A stretch of DNA of 64,000 bases from Mycobacterium sp. (GTDB lineage: Bacteria; Actinomycetota; Actinomycetes; Mycobacteriales; Mycobacteriaceae). The notes below the pieces were generated by a model. The model searched no databases, was not told the origin of the DNA, and saw only the letters and a program-made list of their open reading frames with translations. The translations under genes and the position numbers were made by a program. The stretch covers positions 18,807 through 82,806 of the forward strand of contig NZ_JAICZA010000001.1 in assembly GCF_025933915.1 (NCBI RefSeq). Reading direction: 5' to 3'. Numbering within the stretch: position 1 is the first letter of the stretch; each line of letters begins with the position of its first letter. Below are positions 53,703-63,426 of the stretch, one piece after another.

Positions 53703-54715
53703 CGCGCATCGGCCACGCGGTCCAACGCGACGGCGGGCTCGCCGAAAACCATTGCCCAGCCCCGCACTCGGCGGTAGTAGAGCTGAATGTCGCCCTCCAT
53801 GCCGAACCCGTATCCGCCGTGGATGTGCAAGCTGCGTCGCGTGGCGTCGCGCGCCGTCTCGTAGGCGAATGCGAAAGCCATCGCAGCCAGTTCGCGAACG
53901 CGATCGGGCTCATCGGTAAATGCGCACGCCGCCTCAAGCCCGAGCAGCCGCGCGCCGTCGGCGGCGGTAGCGCTGTCGGCCAGCGGGTGCGACACCGCTT
54001 GGAAGGTGCCGATCGCGGTTCCGAAGGCGTGACGTTGCTTGGCGTAGTCGACGCCGATTTCCACGGCCTTCCTGGCCGCACCCGCCAACGCGGCAGCGGT
54101 CAGCGTGAGCCATAAATCGAGAGCGCCATCGAACCGATCGCGCGCCCGTTTTCCGTCGGCGAGCACGATGTACTCATTTTCAATCATGATGTCCGCCAGC
54201 GGCATTGATGCAAGGTTTCCCACCGCCTTGCGGTTCTTCCCGATCGGCACCAGCAGCAGGCGTCCCTCAGCCAGGGCAATCACATGGTCTGCCACGGCCC
54301 CGCCGGGCACCAACCCCAGCTGCCTACCGCGTCCGACGCGCGGCGCGAAGGTGACCAGTTGGTCACCCGCGAGGGCCGCGCTTAGCAGCCCTGCGCACGC
54401 CTCGCCGGACTGGGCCAGCAATCGCGCGGCAACCTGTGCTTCGATGACCGGCGCCGACGCAACTGCGCGGCCGAACTGTTCGGCAATCAGCGCGAGTTCC
54501 AGTTCGGAGGCGCCCCATCCGCCGGCCGCCTCACCGACCGCCATCTGCACTGTCCCGGTCTCCTGCAGCGCTTTCCACAGCTTGAGATCGAAGCCCGACG
54601 GCTCAGCCGCCCGGACTCGCTCGGAGGTCGACTCGCGGGCAAACAGCGCGGCGAACGAATCCACCAACTGCCGCTGTTCGCCCGTTACGCTCAGATCCAC
54701 AACAATCGTCCCCAT
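53681..54715 (-). CDS. Acyl-CoA dehydrogenase (FadE) 1
   Basis: About 344 residues, slightly shorter than usual FadE (380). N-terminal MAVGEAAGGWGASELELALIAEQFG, a middle region with QRHAFGTAIGTFQAVSHPLAD and the C-terminal HIHGGYGFGMEGDIQLYYRR are in place, but the catalytic glutamate segment is not evident. It is divergent (about 65 bases) from FadE 2, and such pairs often form heterotetramers in steroid or branched-chain oxidation. The GTG at 54718 is an alternative start. Confidence 0.87.
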   Translation of the reverse strand: MGTIVVDLSVTGEQRQLVDSFAALFARESTSERVRAAEPSGFDLKLWKALQETGTVQMAVGEAAGGWGASELELALIAEQFGRAVASAPVIEAQVAARLLAQSGEACAGLLSAALAGDQLVTFAPRVGRGRQLGLVPGGAVADHVIALAEGRLLLVPIGKNRKAVGNLASMPLADIMIENEYIVLADGKRARDRFDGALDLWLTLTAAALAGAARKAVEIGVDYAKQRHAFGTAIGTFQAVSHPLADSATAADGARLLGLEAACAFTDEPDRVRELAAMAFAFAYETARDATRRSLHIHGGYGFGMEGDIQLYYRRVRGWAMVFGEPAVALDRVADARYGDGEG

Positions 54716-54782
54716 CACATGCGGATATGGTTACTCTCAAAAGCGAGATTAGCATTACCGACCCCGCCGCCCGGGGCCGTGT

Positions 54783-55979
54783 GTGACGACAGATTGGCGT
54801 GCATACATGCATTTTCAGCTCGATGCAGATACTGCGACCTACCGCGACGGGATCCGCGCCCACCTTCAGGACGTGTTGACTCCCGAATTCGAGGAACGCA
54901 TCTCCCGTAGCGGCGTCGCACACGACGACGAGTTCGCCAAAAGCCTAGTTGACAAGGGCTATTTCGCCCCGGCCTGGCCCGTCGAGTTCGGCGGACAAAA
55001 CCGTAACGCGTGGCAGGACCAGGTCGTCAAAGAGGAACTGATGCGTTTTGACGCGCCGGTGTACCTCTCCGAGACGACCAGGATGGTGGCGTCGATCATC
55101 CGCGACGTCGGCACCCCGGCGTTGAAGGATCGCATTCTGGCCGGTGCGATCAGCGGTGACATCACCATCGCTCTCGGCTTCACCGAACCGGAATGTGGAT
55201 CGGATGTAGCGGCGGCTGCCACCAAGGCCGTGCGCGACGGCTCGGGGAAAGACGCGCCATGGGTGATCAACGGCTCCAAGATGTTCACCACCAACGGTCA
55301 CATCGCCGATTTTGTGTTCCTGCTTGCGCGAACGAGCCCGGATAAGCCGAAACACAAGGGGCTGACGATGTTTTTGGTGCCGTGTGACTCCGATGGGTTT
55401 GAGGCACAGGCCGTGTGGACCCTTTCCGGAGAACGCACCAACATCACCTTCTACAGCGATGTCCGCATCGGTGACGAGTGGCGCATTGGCGAGGTCGATG
55501 GGGGCTGGCAAGTGCTCGGGCTTTCCCTGCAGGACGAGCACGCCTCGGGTTGGGGTCCGCATCTGATTCGGCTGTTGGAGCATGCCGAGCATTGGGCCAC
55601 CACCAGTCTGTCCGACGATGGCTCACGACCGATCGCGAATAGCGACGTGCGGCGTCGGCTCGCCCGCGTCGCGATGGAGACGGAGGTGTCGATGCTGTTG
55701 CAGCGGCGGTGCGTGTGGATGCTGGAACAGGGCGACACACCGGTGGCCGAGGGCCCGATGTCCAAGGTGTTCAGTACCGAGGCGCTCGAACGTGCCAGCC
55801 AGGACGTGGTCGAACTCGTCGGTGCCGACGGCTTACGCAGTTACCTCGAGCCGACCGCTCCCGAACGCGGGCGGTTTGACCACTCACTGCGATTTTCGTT
55901 GGGCACCACGATCTATGCGGGCACCAGCGAGGTCCAGCGCACCATCATCGCGCAGCGTGGGCTCGGCCTACCCCGTTAG
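54783..55979 (+). CDS. Acyl-CoA dehydrogenase (FadE) 2
   Basis: 398 residues. ITIALGFTEPECGSDVAAA (FAD/substrate loop), WVINGSKMFTTNGHIAD, and the C-terminal FSLGTTIYAGTSEVQRTIIAQRGLGLPR with the FAD-binding arginine/glutamine region are typical of FadE. It oxidises an acyl-CoA to the 2-enoyl-CoA. Possible heteromer partner of the divergent FadE 1. The GTG is used since no better start lies near; the 3' end overlaps the TetR gene by 12 bases. Confidence 0.9.
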   Translation: MTTDWRAYMHFQLDADTATYRDGIRAHLQDVLTPEFEERISRSGVAHDDEFAKSLVDKGYFAPAWPVEFGGQNRNAWQDQVVKEELMRFDAPVYLSETTRMVASIIRDVGTPALKDRILAGAISGDITIALGFTEPECGSDVAAAATKAVRDGSGKDAPWVINGSKMFTTNGHIADFVFLLARTSPDKPKHKGLTMFLVPCDSDGFEAQAVWTLSGERTNITFYSDVRIGDEWRIGEVDGGWQVLGLSLQDEHASGWGPHLIRLLEHAEHWATTSLSDDGSRPIANSDVRRRLARVAMETEVSMLLQRRCVWMLEQGDTPVAEGPMSKVFSTEALERASQDVVELVGADGLRSYLEPTAPERGRFDHSLRFSLGTTIYAGTSEVQRTIIAQRGLGLPR

Positions 55980-56765
55980 TTTCTTTGGCCGTCCGGCCCG
56001 GCTGGCGGACGTCGCACGCGGTGCTGCCTTGCGAGCGGGCCTGGCCTTGACATCGGCGGTAGGCGGTGTGACGGCTTGTTTGCACCACGCCCACAACTGG
56101 TCCTCGGTCAGCTTCGAACTCTTGCCGCCCAGATGGAAAACGCCGATTTGGGCGAGTGCGGTGAGCGTGGTGTTCAGCAACGTGGTCAGCTGCGTGGGGG
56201 TCAGGTCGGTGCGTACCAGTCCGGCCCGCGCACACGACGTGATGATCTTCGTCAGCAGTTTCAGATGAGGTTCCCACACCTTTGCGAAGTCGTCCGGCCG
56301 CTCGATCTCCAGGCTCAAGTTGTAGATCGTCATGACCCGGCCGCCCACGGCTTCCGACGACTCAGCGCGGGACAGCACGCCGCGGCAGAAGGCCTCGAGT
56401 TGCTCCATCGGACCGTCGGCCGCAGCGACCTCCTGGCGGATGTTCTCGGTGAACTGACTTGTGACGTTTTCGTAGAGCGCCAACATGAGTTCTTCTTTGC
56501 CTGCGAAGTGTTGGTAGAACGCCCGGAGGCTCAGATTCGACCTGTCAATGAGCGTCTGAATCGTGAAGTCGGCCTTACCCGACTCCTCTACCAGTTCGAG
56601 CGCGGTAGCCAAAAACCGCGAACTACGCGCGAGGGCACGCGCTCTGGCGGTGCTCAGCCGCCGCTCGATCGTGCGTTGCTGCCACACGCCGGGCAGTTCG
56701 ACGTCCGTATCGACCAATTCCAAGCCGGGTTCGAACTCGGGACCGGCGCGCTTCTTCGTAGGCAT
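55968..56765 (-). CDS. TetR-family transcriptional regulator
   Basis: 265 residues. Helix-turn-helix FTIQTLIDRSNLSLRAFYQHFAGKEELMLAL in the N-terminal third, then a ligand-binding domain, and a lysine/arginine-rich C-terminal tail (KARPARKAAPRATSASRAGRPKKL) that could add nonspecific DNA binding. The N-terminal extension before the HTH (about 50 residues) is longer than usual. Convergent with FadE 2; likely controls the surrounding catabolic genes. Confidence 0.9.
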   Translation of the reverse strand: MPTKKRAGPEFEPGLELVDTDVELPGVWQQRTIERRLSTARARALARSSRFLATALELVEESGKADFTIQTLIDRSNLSLRAFYQHFAGKEELMLALYENVTSQFTENIRQEVAAADGPMEQLEAFCRGVLSRAESSEAVGGRVMTIYNLSLEIERPDDFAKVWEPHLKLLTKIITSCARAGLVRTDLTPTQLTTLLNTTLTALAQIGVFHLGGKSSKLTEDQLWAWCKQAVTPPTADVKARPARKAAPRATSASRAGRPKKLTG

Positions 56766-57043
56766 AATGCAGCAAGAATACGCGTTCGGCGCGGAAAATG
56801 TGCGATCTACCTACACGCGTATGTTGATTCTCACTGCCGTTAACTGGCCATTGCCAGCCTTGGCCCCCGCTCTCAACGGCCTGCCAGTGGGCCGCTATGG
56901 CAACAGTCTCGGGGCGGTGACGGTGTGGAGGTGCCCGGGAGTGCCGTGTCGACGTCATGCGGTACCGTGGAAACGGTCATTCTCATTTCCGAATCAGCGC
57001 GCCGCCAATTGAAGCCGCAGACCGTTGTCAAAGGAGTGCAGCC

Positions 57044-58231
57044 TTGAGCGCAGATATCCTAATCGTCTCGCCGGACGACCATCTGGTGGAACCGGCCGAC
57101 TTGTGGACCAGCCGGCTGCCCGAGCGCTATCGCGACATCGGCCCGCGGATCGTTCGCACCCGGGGCCGCATGGATCCGACCGTCACCTCCGATGTCGCGT
57201 TCATCGAGGACGACGAGGGCCGCGACGCCGACATCTGGCATTACGAGGATGCGGTCATCCCGATTCCGCTCATCAGCGCGGCGGCCGGGTACGAACTCGA
57301 CGAACTCACCACCGACCCGATCACCTATGACGAGATGCGCCCCGGCTGCTTCCGTCCTGCGGATCGGCTCGCGGACATGGACATTGCCGGCATCGAGGCC
57401 TCCGCCTGCTTCCCGAATACGCTCGTCCGCTTTTGCGGTCAACGCTTCCTCTACGGCAAGGACAAGGAACTCGCCAAGCTCTGCGTCGAGGCCTACAACG
57501 ACTTCCAGATCGACGAGTGGGCCGCCAATTCGAACGGTCGGCTGATCCCGCTTGGCATCATCCCGCTCTGGGACGTCGAGCTCGCTGCGAAAGAGGTCGA
57601 AAGGGTCGCCGCCAAGGGAATGCACGCCGTGTGTTTCTCCGAGCTGCCCTCCCGTCTCGACCTGCCGTCCATTCATAGCGATTATTGGGACCCGTTCTTC
57701 GCCGCGTGCGAGCGAAACCGGGTGGGGATCATGCTGCACATCGGGTCGAGTTCTTCGCTCACCAAGTCCTCCCCCGACTCTCCGCACGTCGTGACGAGCG
57801 CGTTGATGGCGGTCAACTGCACCATCGCCATGGTCGACTGGTTGTTCTCCGGCAAGCTCATGCAGTTCCCCGACCTCAAGCTTGCGTTCGCCGAGGCGCA
57901 AGCGGGCTGGATCCCCTACTACCTGCAGCGTGTCGACGAGGTCTGGGAGGACCGACGCGCATGGGGCGGCATTCACCCGCTGCTGACCGAACCACCGAGC
58001 AGCCAGGTACCCGGTCGAGTGTGGTTCTCCACCTTCGGTGATCCGGTCGCGTTCCGCATCCTGGATCTGGTCGGGCCGGACCAGCTCATGTTCGAGACCG
58101 ATTACCCACACAACGACACCAACTGGCCGCGGAGTCTCGAGGTCGCCAACAAGGCGACCGAGGGTCTGGACGAGGAGACCAAGCGAAAGGTGCTGTCCAC
58201 CAACGCGAAGAACTTCTTCGGGATGGCGTAG
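57044..58231 (+). CDS. Metal-dependent amidohydrolase (TIM-barrel, LigW/ACMSD-like)
   Basis: 395 residues. VSPDDHLVEPADLW at the N-terminus, GIEASACFPNT, HIGSSSSLTKSSPDS and FETDYPHNDTNWPRS at the C-terminus mark the amidohydrolase-2 family, whose members decarboxylate aromatic or hydrolyse cyclic compounds. A TTG start was chosen since AAGGAG lies eight bases upstream and it begins where the family begins. It stands downstream of the TetR gene and upstream of a hydratase gene on the other strand. Confidence 0.88.
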   Translation: MSADILIVSPDDHLVEPADLWTSRLPERYRDIGPRIVRTRGRMDPTVTSDVAFIEDDEGRDADIWHYEDAVIPIPLISAAAGYELDELTTDPITYDEMRPGCFRPADRLADMDIAGIEASACFPNTLVRFCGQRFLYGKDKELAKLCVEAYNDFQIDEWAANSNGRLIPLGIIPLWDVELAAKEVERVAAKGMHAVCFSELPSRLDLPSIHSDYWDPFFAACERNRVGIMLHIGSSSSLTKSSPDSPHVVTSALMAVNCTIAMVDWLFSGKLMQFPDLKLAFAEAQAGWIPYYLQRVDEVWEDRRAWGGIHPLLTEPPSSQVPGRVWFSTFGDPVAFRILDLVGPDQLMFETDYPHNDTNWPRSLEVANKATEGLDEETKRKVLSTNAKNFFGMA

Positions 58232-58256
58232 CGCGCTGGCCCAGGCGCTACAGTGC

Positions 58257-59081
58257 CTACAGGCCTTTCCAGTCCGGCTTGCGCTTCTCGAGGAAGGCGC
58301 GCGGCCCCTCGATGGCATCCTTCGTCAGCGCCACCTTCATCCGGTAATTCTCGGCGAGCAGCTCCGCCTCGTAGATGGGCATCGTCAGCCCCTTGCGCAC
58401 GGCCATCCGTGAACCCCGCACCGCCAGCGGCGCATTCGAGTTCACTACGTCGGCGATCCCCCAGGCGCGTGCCATGAGCGCATCGTGCGTGACCACCTCG
58501 GTGAAGACACCCAAATCATAAGCGCGCTGTGCGTCAAGCTTTTCGTGTTTACCCATCAAGATCAGCCGCATCGCCACAGGCAACGGGAGAATGCGGGCGA
58601 GCCTGACCCCTTCACGCCCGGACGTCACGCCAATGCTGACGTGCGGGTCCATCAACGTCGCGCGCTCGGACGCTATGGTGATGTCCGCCGTGGTCACGAG
58701 GTCCATTCCCGCACCACAGGCGATGCCGTTCACCGCGCAGATAATCGGCTTGGTCATCTGAAGCCACGGCGGCGTCGCCTCCTGCGGCGCGTCCCACTGC
58801 CGCATCGAGCTGAGGATGGGCTCGCCCTGGTTATCGATCCCCGCCGCGTTCTCCATGTCGTGATCGGCAGCCTTGTTGACATCCGCTCCGACGCACAGGG
58901 CACGGCCGGCACCCGTGATGATCACTGTCCAGATATCCTGTGAGCGTTCGATTTCCGCATACGCCACGGCCAATTCGGCGATCATCTCGTCGTTGATCGC
59001 GTTGAGCACCTCGGGACGGTTGAGGGTCACACAGGCGGTATGACCCCTGACCTCGACGTCGATCGTGTGGTATTGAGTCAC
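58257..59081 (-). CDS. Enoyl-CoA hydratase/isomerase family protein 2
   Basis: 274 residues of the crotonase superfamily: VTLNRPEVLNAINDEM, the oxyanion loop AGRALCVGADVNK and AVNGIACGAGMDLVTTADI, with SERATLMDPHVSIGVTSGREG where the catalytic region lies. It would hydrate a 2-enoyl-CoA. It is followed on the same strand by a 2-hydroxyacid dehydrogenase, dioxygenase and aldolase, which read as one catabolic cluster. Confidence 0.9.
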   Translation of the reverse strand: MTQYHTIDVEVRGHTACVTLNRPEVLNAINDEMIAELAVAYAEIERSQDIWTVIITGAGRALCVGADVNKAADHDMENAAGIDNQGEPILSSMRQWDAPQEATPPWLQMTKPIICAVNGIACGAGMDLVTTADITIASERATLMDPHVSIGVTSGREGVRLARILPLPVAMRLILMGKHEKLDAQRAYDLGVFTEVVTHDALMARAWGIADVVNSNAPLAVRGSRMAVRKGLTMPIYEAELLAENYRMKVALTKDAIEGPRAFLEKRKPDWKGL

Positions 59082-59125
59082 CTATCGTGGGCCCTTCTCT
59101 TAAACTCGTTGTGGAGTAGTCGTTT

Positions 59126-60205
59126 TCACTGGGCGGCCGCGGTGACGCCGGCACTCGGGTGAATACCGAGGACGTCGTGGAATCTTTCGCAGTAGCGAGG
59201 CCAGACCTCCGGGTTCAGCAAACGCGGCGGCATGCAGCCTTCGAAGATCGCGCGCCACTGGGTGGCGGTCGCGACCGCGATGTCCCGCGCGGCCTCCACG
59301 GTGATGCCGGCGGTGTGCGGCGTTGCAACGACGTTGTCGAGCCCAAGCAGCGGATTGTCCTGCCGGGGCGGCTCCTGGTGGAACACATCGAGGCCCGCCC
59401 CGGCGATACCGCCGCTGACCAGCGCGTCGAGCAGCGCTTCCTCGTCATGGACGGGCCCGCGCGCGGTGGTGATGAAGAAGGCGGTCGGTTTCATCGCGGC
59501 GAACTGTGTTCTGCCGATGAGCCCGCGCGTCTCGCTGGTCAGAGGGCAGGTCACCTGCACGAAGTCTGAACGCTCAACGAGCTCGCCCAGCGTCACCAGC
59601 TGCACCCCGCGGGACCGTGCGGCCGCCTCGTCGAGATACGGATCGAAGACCAGCACCTCCATGCCGAACGGCGCGCACAACTCGACGAGCCTGCCCCCGA
59701 TGGCACCAAGCCCGACGACGCCGAGGGTCTTGCCAAGCAGCTGACTTCCACGCAAGGCAAGCCGATCGCCGAGGGGACCGCCGCGCAATGCCCGGTCGGA
59801 GACGGTGATCTTCTTGGCGAGGTCGAGCATGAATCCGAGGGCGTGCTCGGCCACCGCCTCGGCTCCCGGCCCGGAGTTGTTGCACACCACCACCCCCGCG
59901 CGGGTGCACGCATCGACATCGATGACGTCGTATCCGGCTCCAGCCGAACAGACGGCGAGCAGGGACGGGCAGCGCGCGATCAATGCCTCCCCGGCCAGCC
60001 ACTGCGCGCCGTCGGCGACGGAGGCAACATCGGTTCGCGTTGCGACCTGATACCCATGCGCGGACTCCAGTGCTGCCCAACCTGATTCGGCGGGTGCGGT
60101 CAGATCGAGTTTGACGATGTCGATGCCGGAAGGTTCCAGGACCTCCCCCGCGGCGGGGTCGGTCCACCGCTCGACGACCAACCGTGGTCGTGGCGCGTCG
60201 GTCAT
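59126..60205 (-). CDS. D-2-hydroxyacid dehydrogenase (phosphoglycerate dehydrogenase-like)
   Basis: 359 residues. NAD-binding VVGLGAIGGRLVELC near residue 160, catalytic arginine region ITTARGPVHDEEALLDAL, glutamate in LDVFHQEPP and histidine in ATPHTAGITVEAA. It reduces a 2-oxoacid to the D-hydroxyacid or the reverse. In context it may act on the oxoacid released by the neighbouring aldolase. The next gene upstream lies 28 bases away. Confidence 0.88.
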   Translation of the reverse strand: MTDAPRPRLVVERWTDPAAGEVLEPSGIDIVKLDLTAPAESGWAALESAHGYQVATRTDVASVADGAQWLAGEALIARCPSLLAVCSAGAGYDVIDVDACTRAGVVVCNNSGPGAEAVAEHALGFMLDLAKKITVSDRALRGGPLGDRLALRGSQLLGKTLGVVGLGAIGGRLVELCAPFGMEVLVFDPYLDEAAARSRGVQLVTLGELVERSDFVQVTCPLTSETRGLIGRTQFAAMKPTAFFITTARGPVHDEEALLDALVSGGIAGAGLDVFHQEPPRQDNPLLGLDNVVATPHTAGITVEAARDIAVATATQWRAIFEGCMPPRLLNPEVWPRYCERFHDVLGIHPSAGVTAAAQ

Positions 60206-60233
60206 CTCCCTGGTGCGCCTTTCGCACCCGTGG

Positions 60234-61349
60234 TCACGGCCGCGCCTTGGGTTTGGCCTGCGCCGCCTTGAACATGTCGGCCAGCGCGGTGTCGACGTTG
60301 CGGTAGTCGTTGCGCGCGATCGCGCCGTCGCGGCCGGGCACCACGTCGTATCCGAGCCGCAGATCCTTGTTTTCCATGTGGAAGTACTCGCGACCGATCG
60401 GCAGCCGACGATCTTCCCGCGGGACCTCCATCCACGCGCGGAGGAAGCAGCGGGCCTTCTTGGGATCGTTGCTGCTGACGAAGTCCGACCGGGAGTGGCA
60501 CATCGCGAAGTTGTTGGCCACGGCCGCTTCCCCGGATTCCAAACGGAATTCGACCTGCTGCTCGACGAGTATGTTGCGGAGCAGCTCGACGGCCTCTTGT
60601 TGCTTCGGGGTGAATTCGCGGCCCAGGGTCTTCATCGCCGGCAAGATGCTGCTATAGGTGAAGTTGATGCAGATTCGCCCGTTGATCTGGGAAAAGACCG
60701 GCACGTCGTAGGGGGTGATATCGGGCTGGTCATCGGGCTGTTCGCTGCGTCGGTGGTGCGGAAAGCCTTGATAGAGCACGTCGAGTAGGTCGGGCCGTTC
60801 GGCCACGATTCGGTTGTGCGCGGCAGGGCCGCTGGCGAACTGGCTTTCGCCGCCATGCGCCGCCGGGTAGACGCACAGCAGCGACAGGATGTCGGCGGCG
60901 TCATTGTGCATCGCCAGTTCAGCGCGAGACTTCGTGCCGCGGGCGGGTTGCACCCCGCCGGGCAGGATCTCTTCCTGGACGCGCACCATGCGGTGCCCAA
61001 AGGAGTTGTTCGACACCAGATAGCCGAGATGCGTGCAGAACGCCCAGTAGATGCGTTCGAGGTCTTCGATCGAATGCTGCTCGACCGGAAAGCCGCGCAC
61101 GCACGCGAGTCCCTTCCCGAACATCAGATCCCGATAGAGCCGTGCCAGGTCGTCGTCGAGGTCTGGGTGGCGAGCGTCCTCGGGCGTGATGTCGTCCCGG
61201 TCCTTGTTCGCGGTCTTGGTCAGGATCGATTCCAGCGCAGCCACATTGCGGGCGGACAGATCGAAGGCGAAGTCTTCCTTACTCGCGAAGTCCCCGCCCG
61301 TCCACGCCATTGGGTCGGTGACACGTTCGGTGTAGATGGCTGTCGGCAT
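60234..61349 (-). CDS. TauD/TfdA-type Fe(II)/2-oxoglutarate dioxygenase
   Basis: 371 residues. Iron ligands HND in AMHNDAADILSLLC and a distal CHSRSDF, with the 2-oxoglutarate-binding arginine region RCFLRAWMEVPRED. CSLLCVYPAAHGGESQF resembles the TauD core. It would oxidatively hydroxylate or cleave a small acid. Same strand and same cluster as the hydroxyacid dehydrogenase and aldolase. The substrate is not deducible. Confidence 0.87.
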   Translation of the reverse strand: MPTAIYTERVTDPMAWTGGDFASKEDFAFDLSARNVAALESILTKTANKDRDDITPEDARHPDLDDDLARLYRDLMFGKGLACVRGFPVEQHSIEDLERIYWAFCTHLGYLVSNNSFGHRMVRVQEEILPGGVQPARGTKSRAELAMHNDAADILSLLCVYPAAHGGESQFASGPAAHNRIVAERPDLLDVLYQGFPHHRRSEQPDDQPDITPYDVPVFSQINGRICINFTYSSILPAMKTLGREFTPKQQEAVELLRNILVEQQVEFRLESGEAAVANNFAMCHSRSDFVSSNDPKKARCFLRAWMEVPREDRRLPIGREYFHMENKDLRLGYDVVPGRDGAIARNDYRNVDTALADMFKAAQAKPKARP

Positions 61350-61391
61350 CCGGTCCTCCTGTTGGGTTGGCGTCGCTTCGGCTACTCGGTG

Positions 61392-62192
61392 TCATTCGTC
61401 ACGCTGGTCATCGCGGCGGCTCTGCAGTCCGCGAAGCACTTGCGCGCGCGTTGTGGCCGCCTCGGTCATCATCCCGATGTCAGTGCCGGCCGAGATGAAT
61501 CGCAATCCCAGTCCCACGAATCGATTCAGCAGGTCAACTGACTTTATTCCGGCGATACCGAGCGCCACACCGTGACTACGACAAGCCGCCGCGACCGATT
61601 CTACTGCACCGTGGAAATGGCTATTCTCATACTGTCCGTGGATGCCCATTTCGGCGGTCAGATCGCTCGGTCCGATGAGGATCATGTCGATGCCGTCTAC
61701 CGAGGCGATGGAGTCGGATGCCTCGACCGCCTCCGGGGTCTCGATCATCACGGCCACCACCGTGCGGCGTTCGAGCAGCTCCGCCAATTGCGCCGCCTCT
61801 CGGGGCGCGTATCCACTGACCGCATTGGGACCCGAAATGGACCGGTTGCCGATCGGCGGAAAACGCGCGGCTTGGACCACTCGTTCCGCCTCTTCCTTCG
61901 AATTAATATGCGGCACAATGATTCCTACTGCGCCACCATCCAGCACCCTCGCGATGACACTGGGATCGTGCGACGGCACCCGCACCAGGCCGGAAATCCC
62001 CGCGCCGAGTGCGCTCGTGCATAGCATCTGCGCAGTATCCAGAGACGTCGAGGTGTGCTCGAGATCGACGTACACGGCGTCGTACCCGCATGCGGCCGCG
62101 ACCGCGGGAATGTCAGGAGTGCGTGAGTTGAGCAGCGCCAGGCACAGCACCAGAGCCTCGCCCCGCAACGCGTCCCGCAGCGCCGTCGTCAT
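61392..62192 (-). CDS. HpcH/HpaI aldolase family protein
   Basis: 266 residues. YDAVYVDLEHTSTSLD, LVRVPSHDP, VPHINSKEEAERVV and VAVMIETPEAVEASDSIA mark the class II HpaI/2,4-dihydroxyhept-2-ene-1,7-dioate aldolase fold with the metal-binding Glu. It cleaves a 4-hydroxy-2-oxoacid to pyruvate and an aldehyde. It lies beside the dioxygenase and hydroxyacid dehydrogenase on the same strand, divergent from the thiolase-like gene. Confidence 0.9.
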   Translation of the reverse strand: MTTALRDALRGEALVLCLALLNSRTPDIPAVAAACGYDAVYVDLEHTSTSLDTAQMLCTSALGAGISGLVRVPSHDPSVIARVLDGGAVGIIVPHINSKEEAERVVQAARFPPIGNRSISGPNAVSGYAPREAAQLAELLERRTVVAVMIETPEAVEASDSIASVDGIDMILIGPSDLTAEMGIHGQYENSHFHGAVESVAAACRSHGVALGIAGIKSVDLLNRFVGLGLRFISAGTDIGMMTEAATTRAQVLRGLQSRRDDQRDE

Positions 62193-62280
62193 AGGCTCAC
62201 GGTAGCGGACCGAGAATCACGTTTCCATAATATCGTCAATGGCCATTATCAGCCGCGACCTCGATGTGATAACCATAGCT

Positions 62281-63426
62281 ATGCCATCGAACCGCGTCGC
62301 CATCGTGGGCGCAGCCCTGTCCGACTGCGGCCGGGTACCCGACAAGACCGCCATGGCGCTGATGGCCCAGTCGTCGCGGCGGGCGGTCGCAGATGCCGGG
62401 CTCGCGAAGGAGGACATCGACGGTTTCGGCGGGCACGGAACGCTGCTTCCCCCCGTGGAAGTCAGCGAGTACCTCGGTCTGCGACCTACCTGGGTGGATG
62501 CGACCAACGTCGGCGGATCCTCGTGGGAAGTGATGGCCGGGCACGCCGCCGCCGCAATCGCGGCCGGCGAAATCGAGGTCGCTCTGTTGACCTACGCATC
62601 GACCGCGCGCTCCGACGTCAAGCGACGGGTGCGCGCGTCGGCTGCCGCGATGGGCACCGGTGGCGCGCTGCAGTACGAGGCGCCCTACGGCGCGACCCTC
62701 ATTGCCAAGTACGCCATGGCAGCTAGGCGCCACATGATCGAGTTCGGCACAACCGTCGACCAATTGGCAGAAGTCGCCGTCGCGGCCCACGAGTGGGCGG
62801 TTATGAACGACAACGCGTTTGAGCGTGACCGCATCACCGTGGCCGACGTCGCGGCCGCGCCGATGTTGGCCGAACCGTTCACCTCCAAGCATGTGTGCCT
62901 GCGCACCGACGGCGGCGGCGCCGTCGTGCTTGCCAGCGAGCGCGTGGCCAGAGATTGCGCGAAGGAGCCGGTGTGGATTCTCGGTGCGGCCGATGCGACG
63001 TCGCACGTAAGCATGAGCCAATGGCCCGATTTCACGACATCGGCGGCGGCCCGCTCGGGCCCGCCGGCGTTCGCGCGCGCGGGCGTCAGCCCGGCCGACA
63101 TCGATGTGTGCCAGCTCTACGACTCCTTTACCTCCACCGTCCTGCTGACCGTGGAGGACCTCGGTTTCTGCGCCAAGGGCGAAGGGGGGCCCTTCATCGA
63201 GTCCGGAGCGCTTCGCCCGGGCGGGGCGCTCCCGACCAACACCGATGGGGGCGGCCTGGCCTCGTGTCACCCCGGTATGCGCGGAATGTTCCTCATGGTG
63301 GAGGCGGTGAGGCAGCTGCGGGGGGAATGCGGACAGCGCCAGGTCAGCGACGCCGGGTTGGCATGCGTCCACGCGATGGGTGGTTTCTTCACCCATAGCG
63401 CCACAATGATTCTCGGGAGGCAGTGA
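62281..63426 (+). CDS. Thiolase-fold lipid-transfer protein (Ltp-like)
   Basis: 381 residues. It has the thiolase fold layout with GFGGHGTLLPP, TNVGGSSWEVMAGHAAAAIAAG and the C-terminal CVHAMGGFFTHSATMIL. The nucleophile cysteine of real thiolases (LCGSG) is replaced by GGSSW, as in SCP2/Ltp2-type proteins, where the fold acts as an aldolase or needs a DUF35 partner. The stop overlaps the ATG of a DUF35 gene, typical of such pairs. Probably a retro-aldol or thiolytic step of side-chain catabolism. Confidence 0.87.
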   Translation: MPSNRVAIVGAALSDCGRVPDKTAMALMAQSSRRAVADAGLAKEDIDGFGGHGTLLPPVEVSEYLGLRPTWVDATNVGGSSWEVMAGHAAAAIAAGEIEVALLTYASTARSDVKRRVRASAAAMGTGGALQYEAPYGATLIAKYAMAARRHMIEFGTTVDQLAEVAVAAHEWAVMNDNAFERDRITVADVAAAPMLAEPFTSKHVCLRTDGGGAVVLASERVARDCAKEPVWILGAADATSHVSMSQWPDFTTSAAARSGPPAFARAGVSPADIDVCQLYDSFTSTVLLTVEDLGFCAKGEGGPFIESGALRPGGALPTNTDGGGLASCHPGMRGMFLMVEAVRQLRGECGQRQVSDAGLACVHAMGGFFTHSATMILGRQ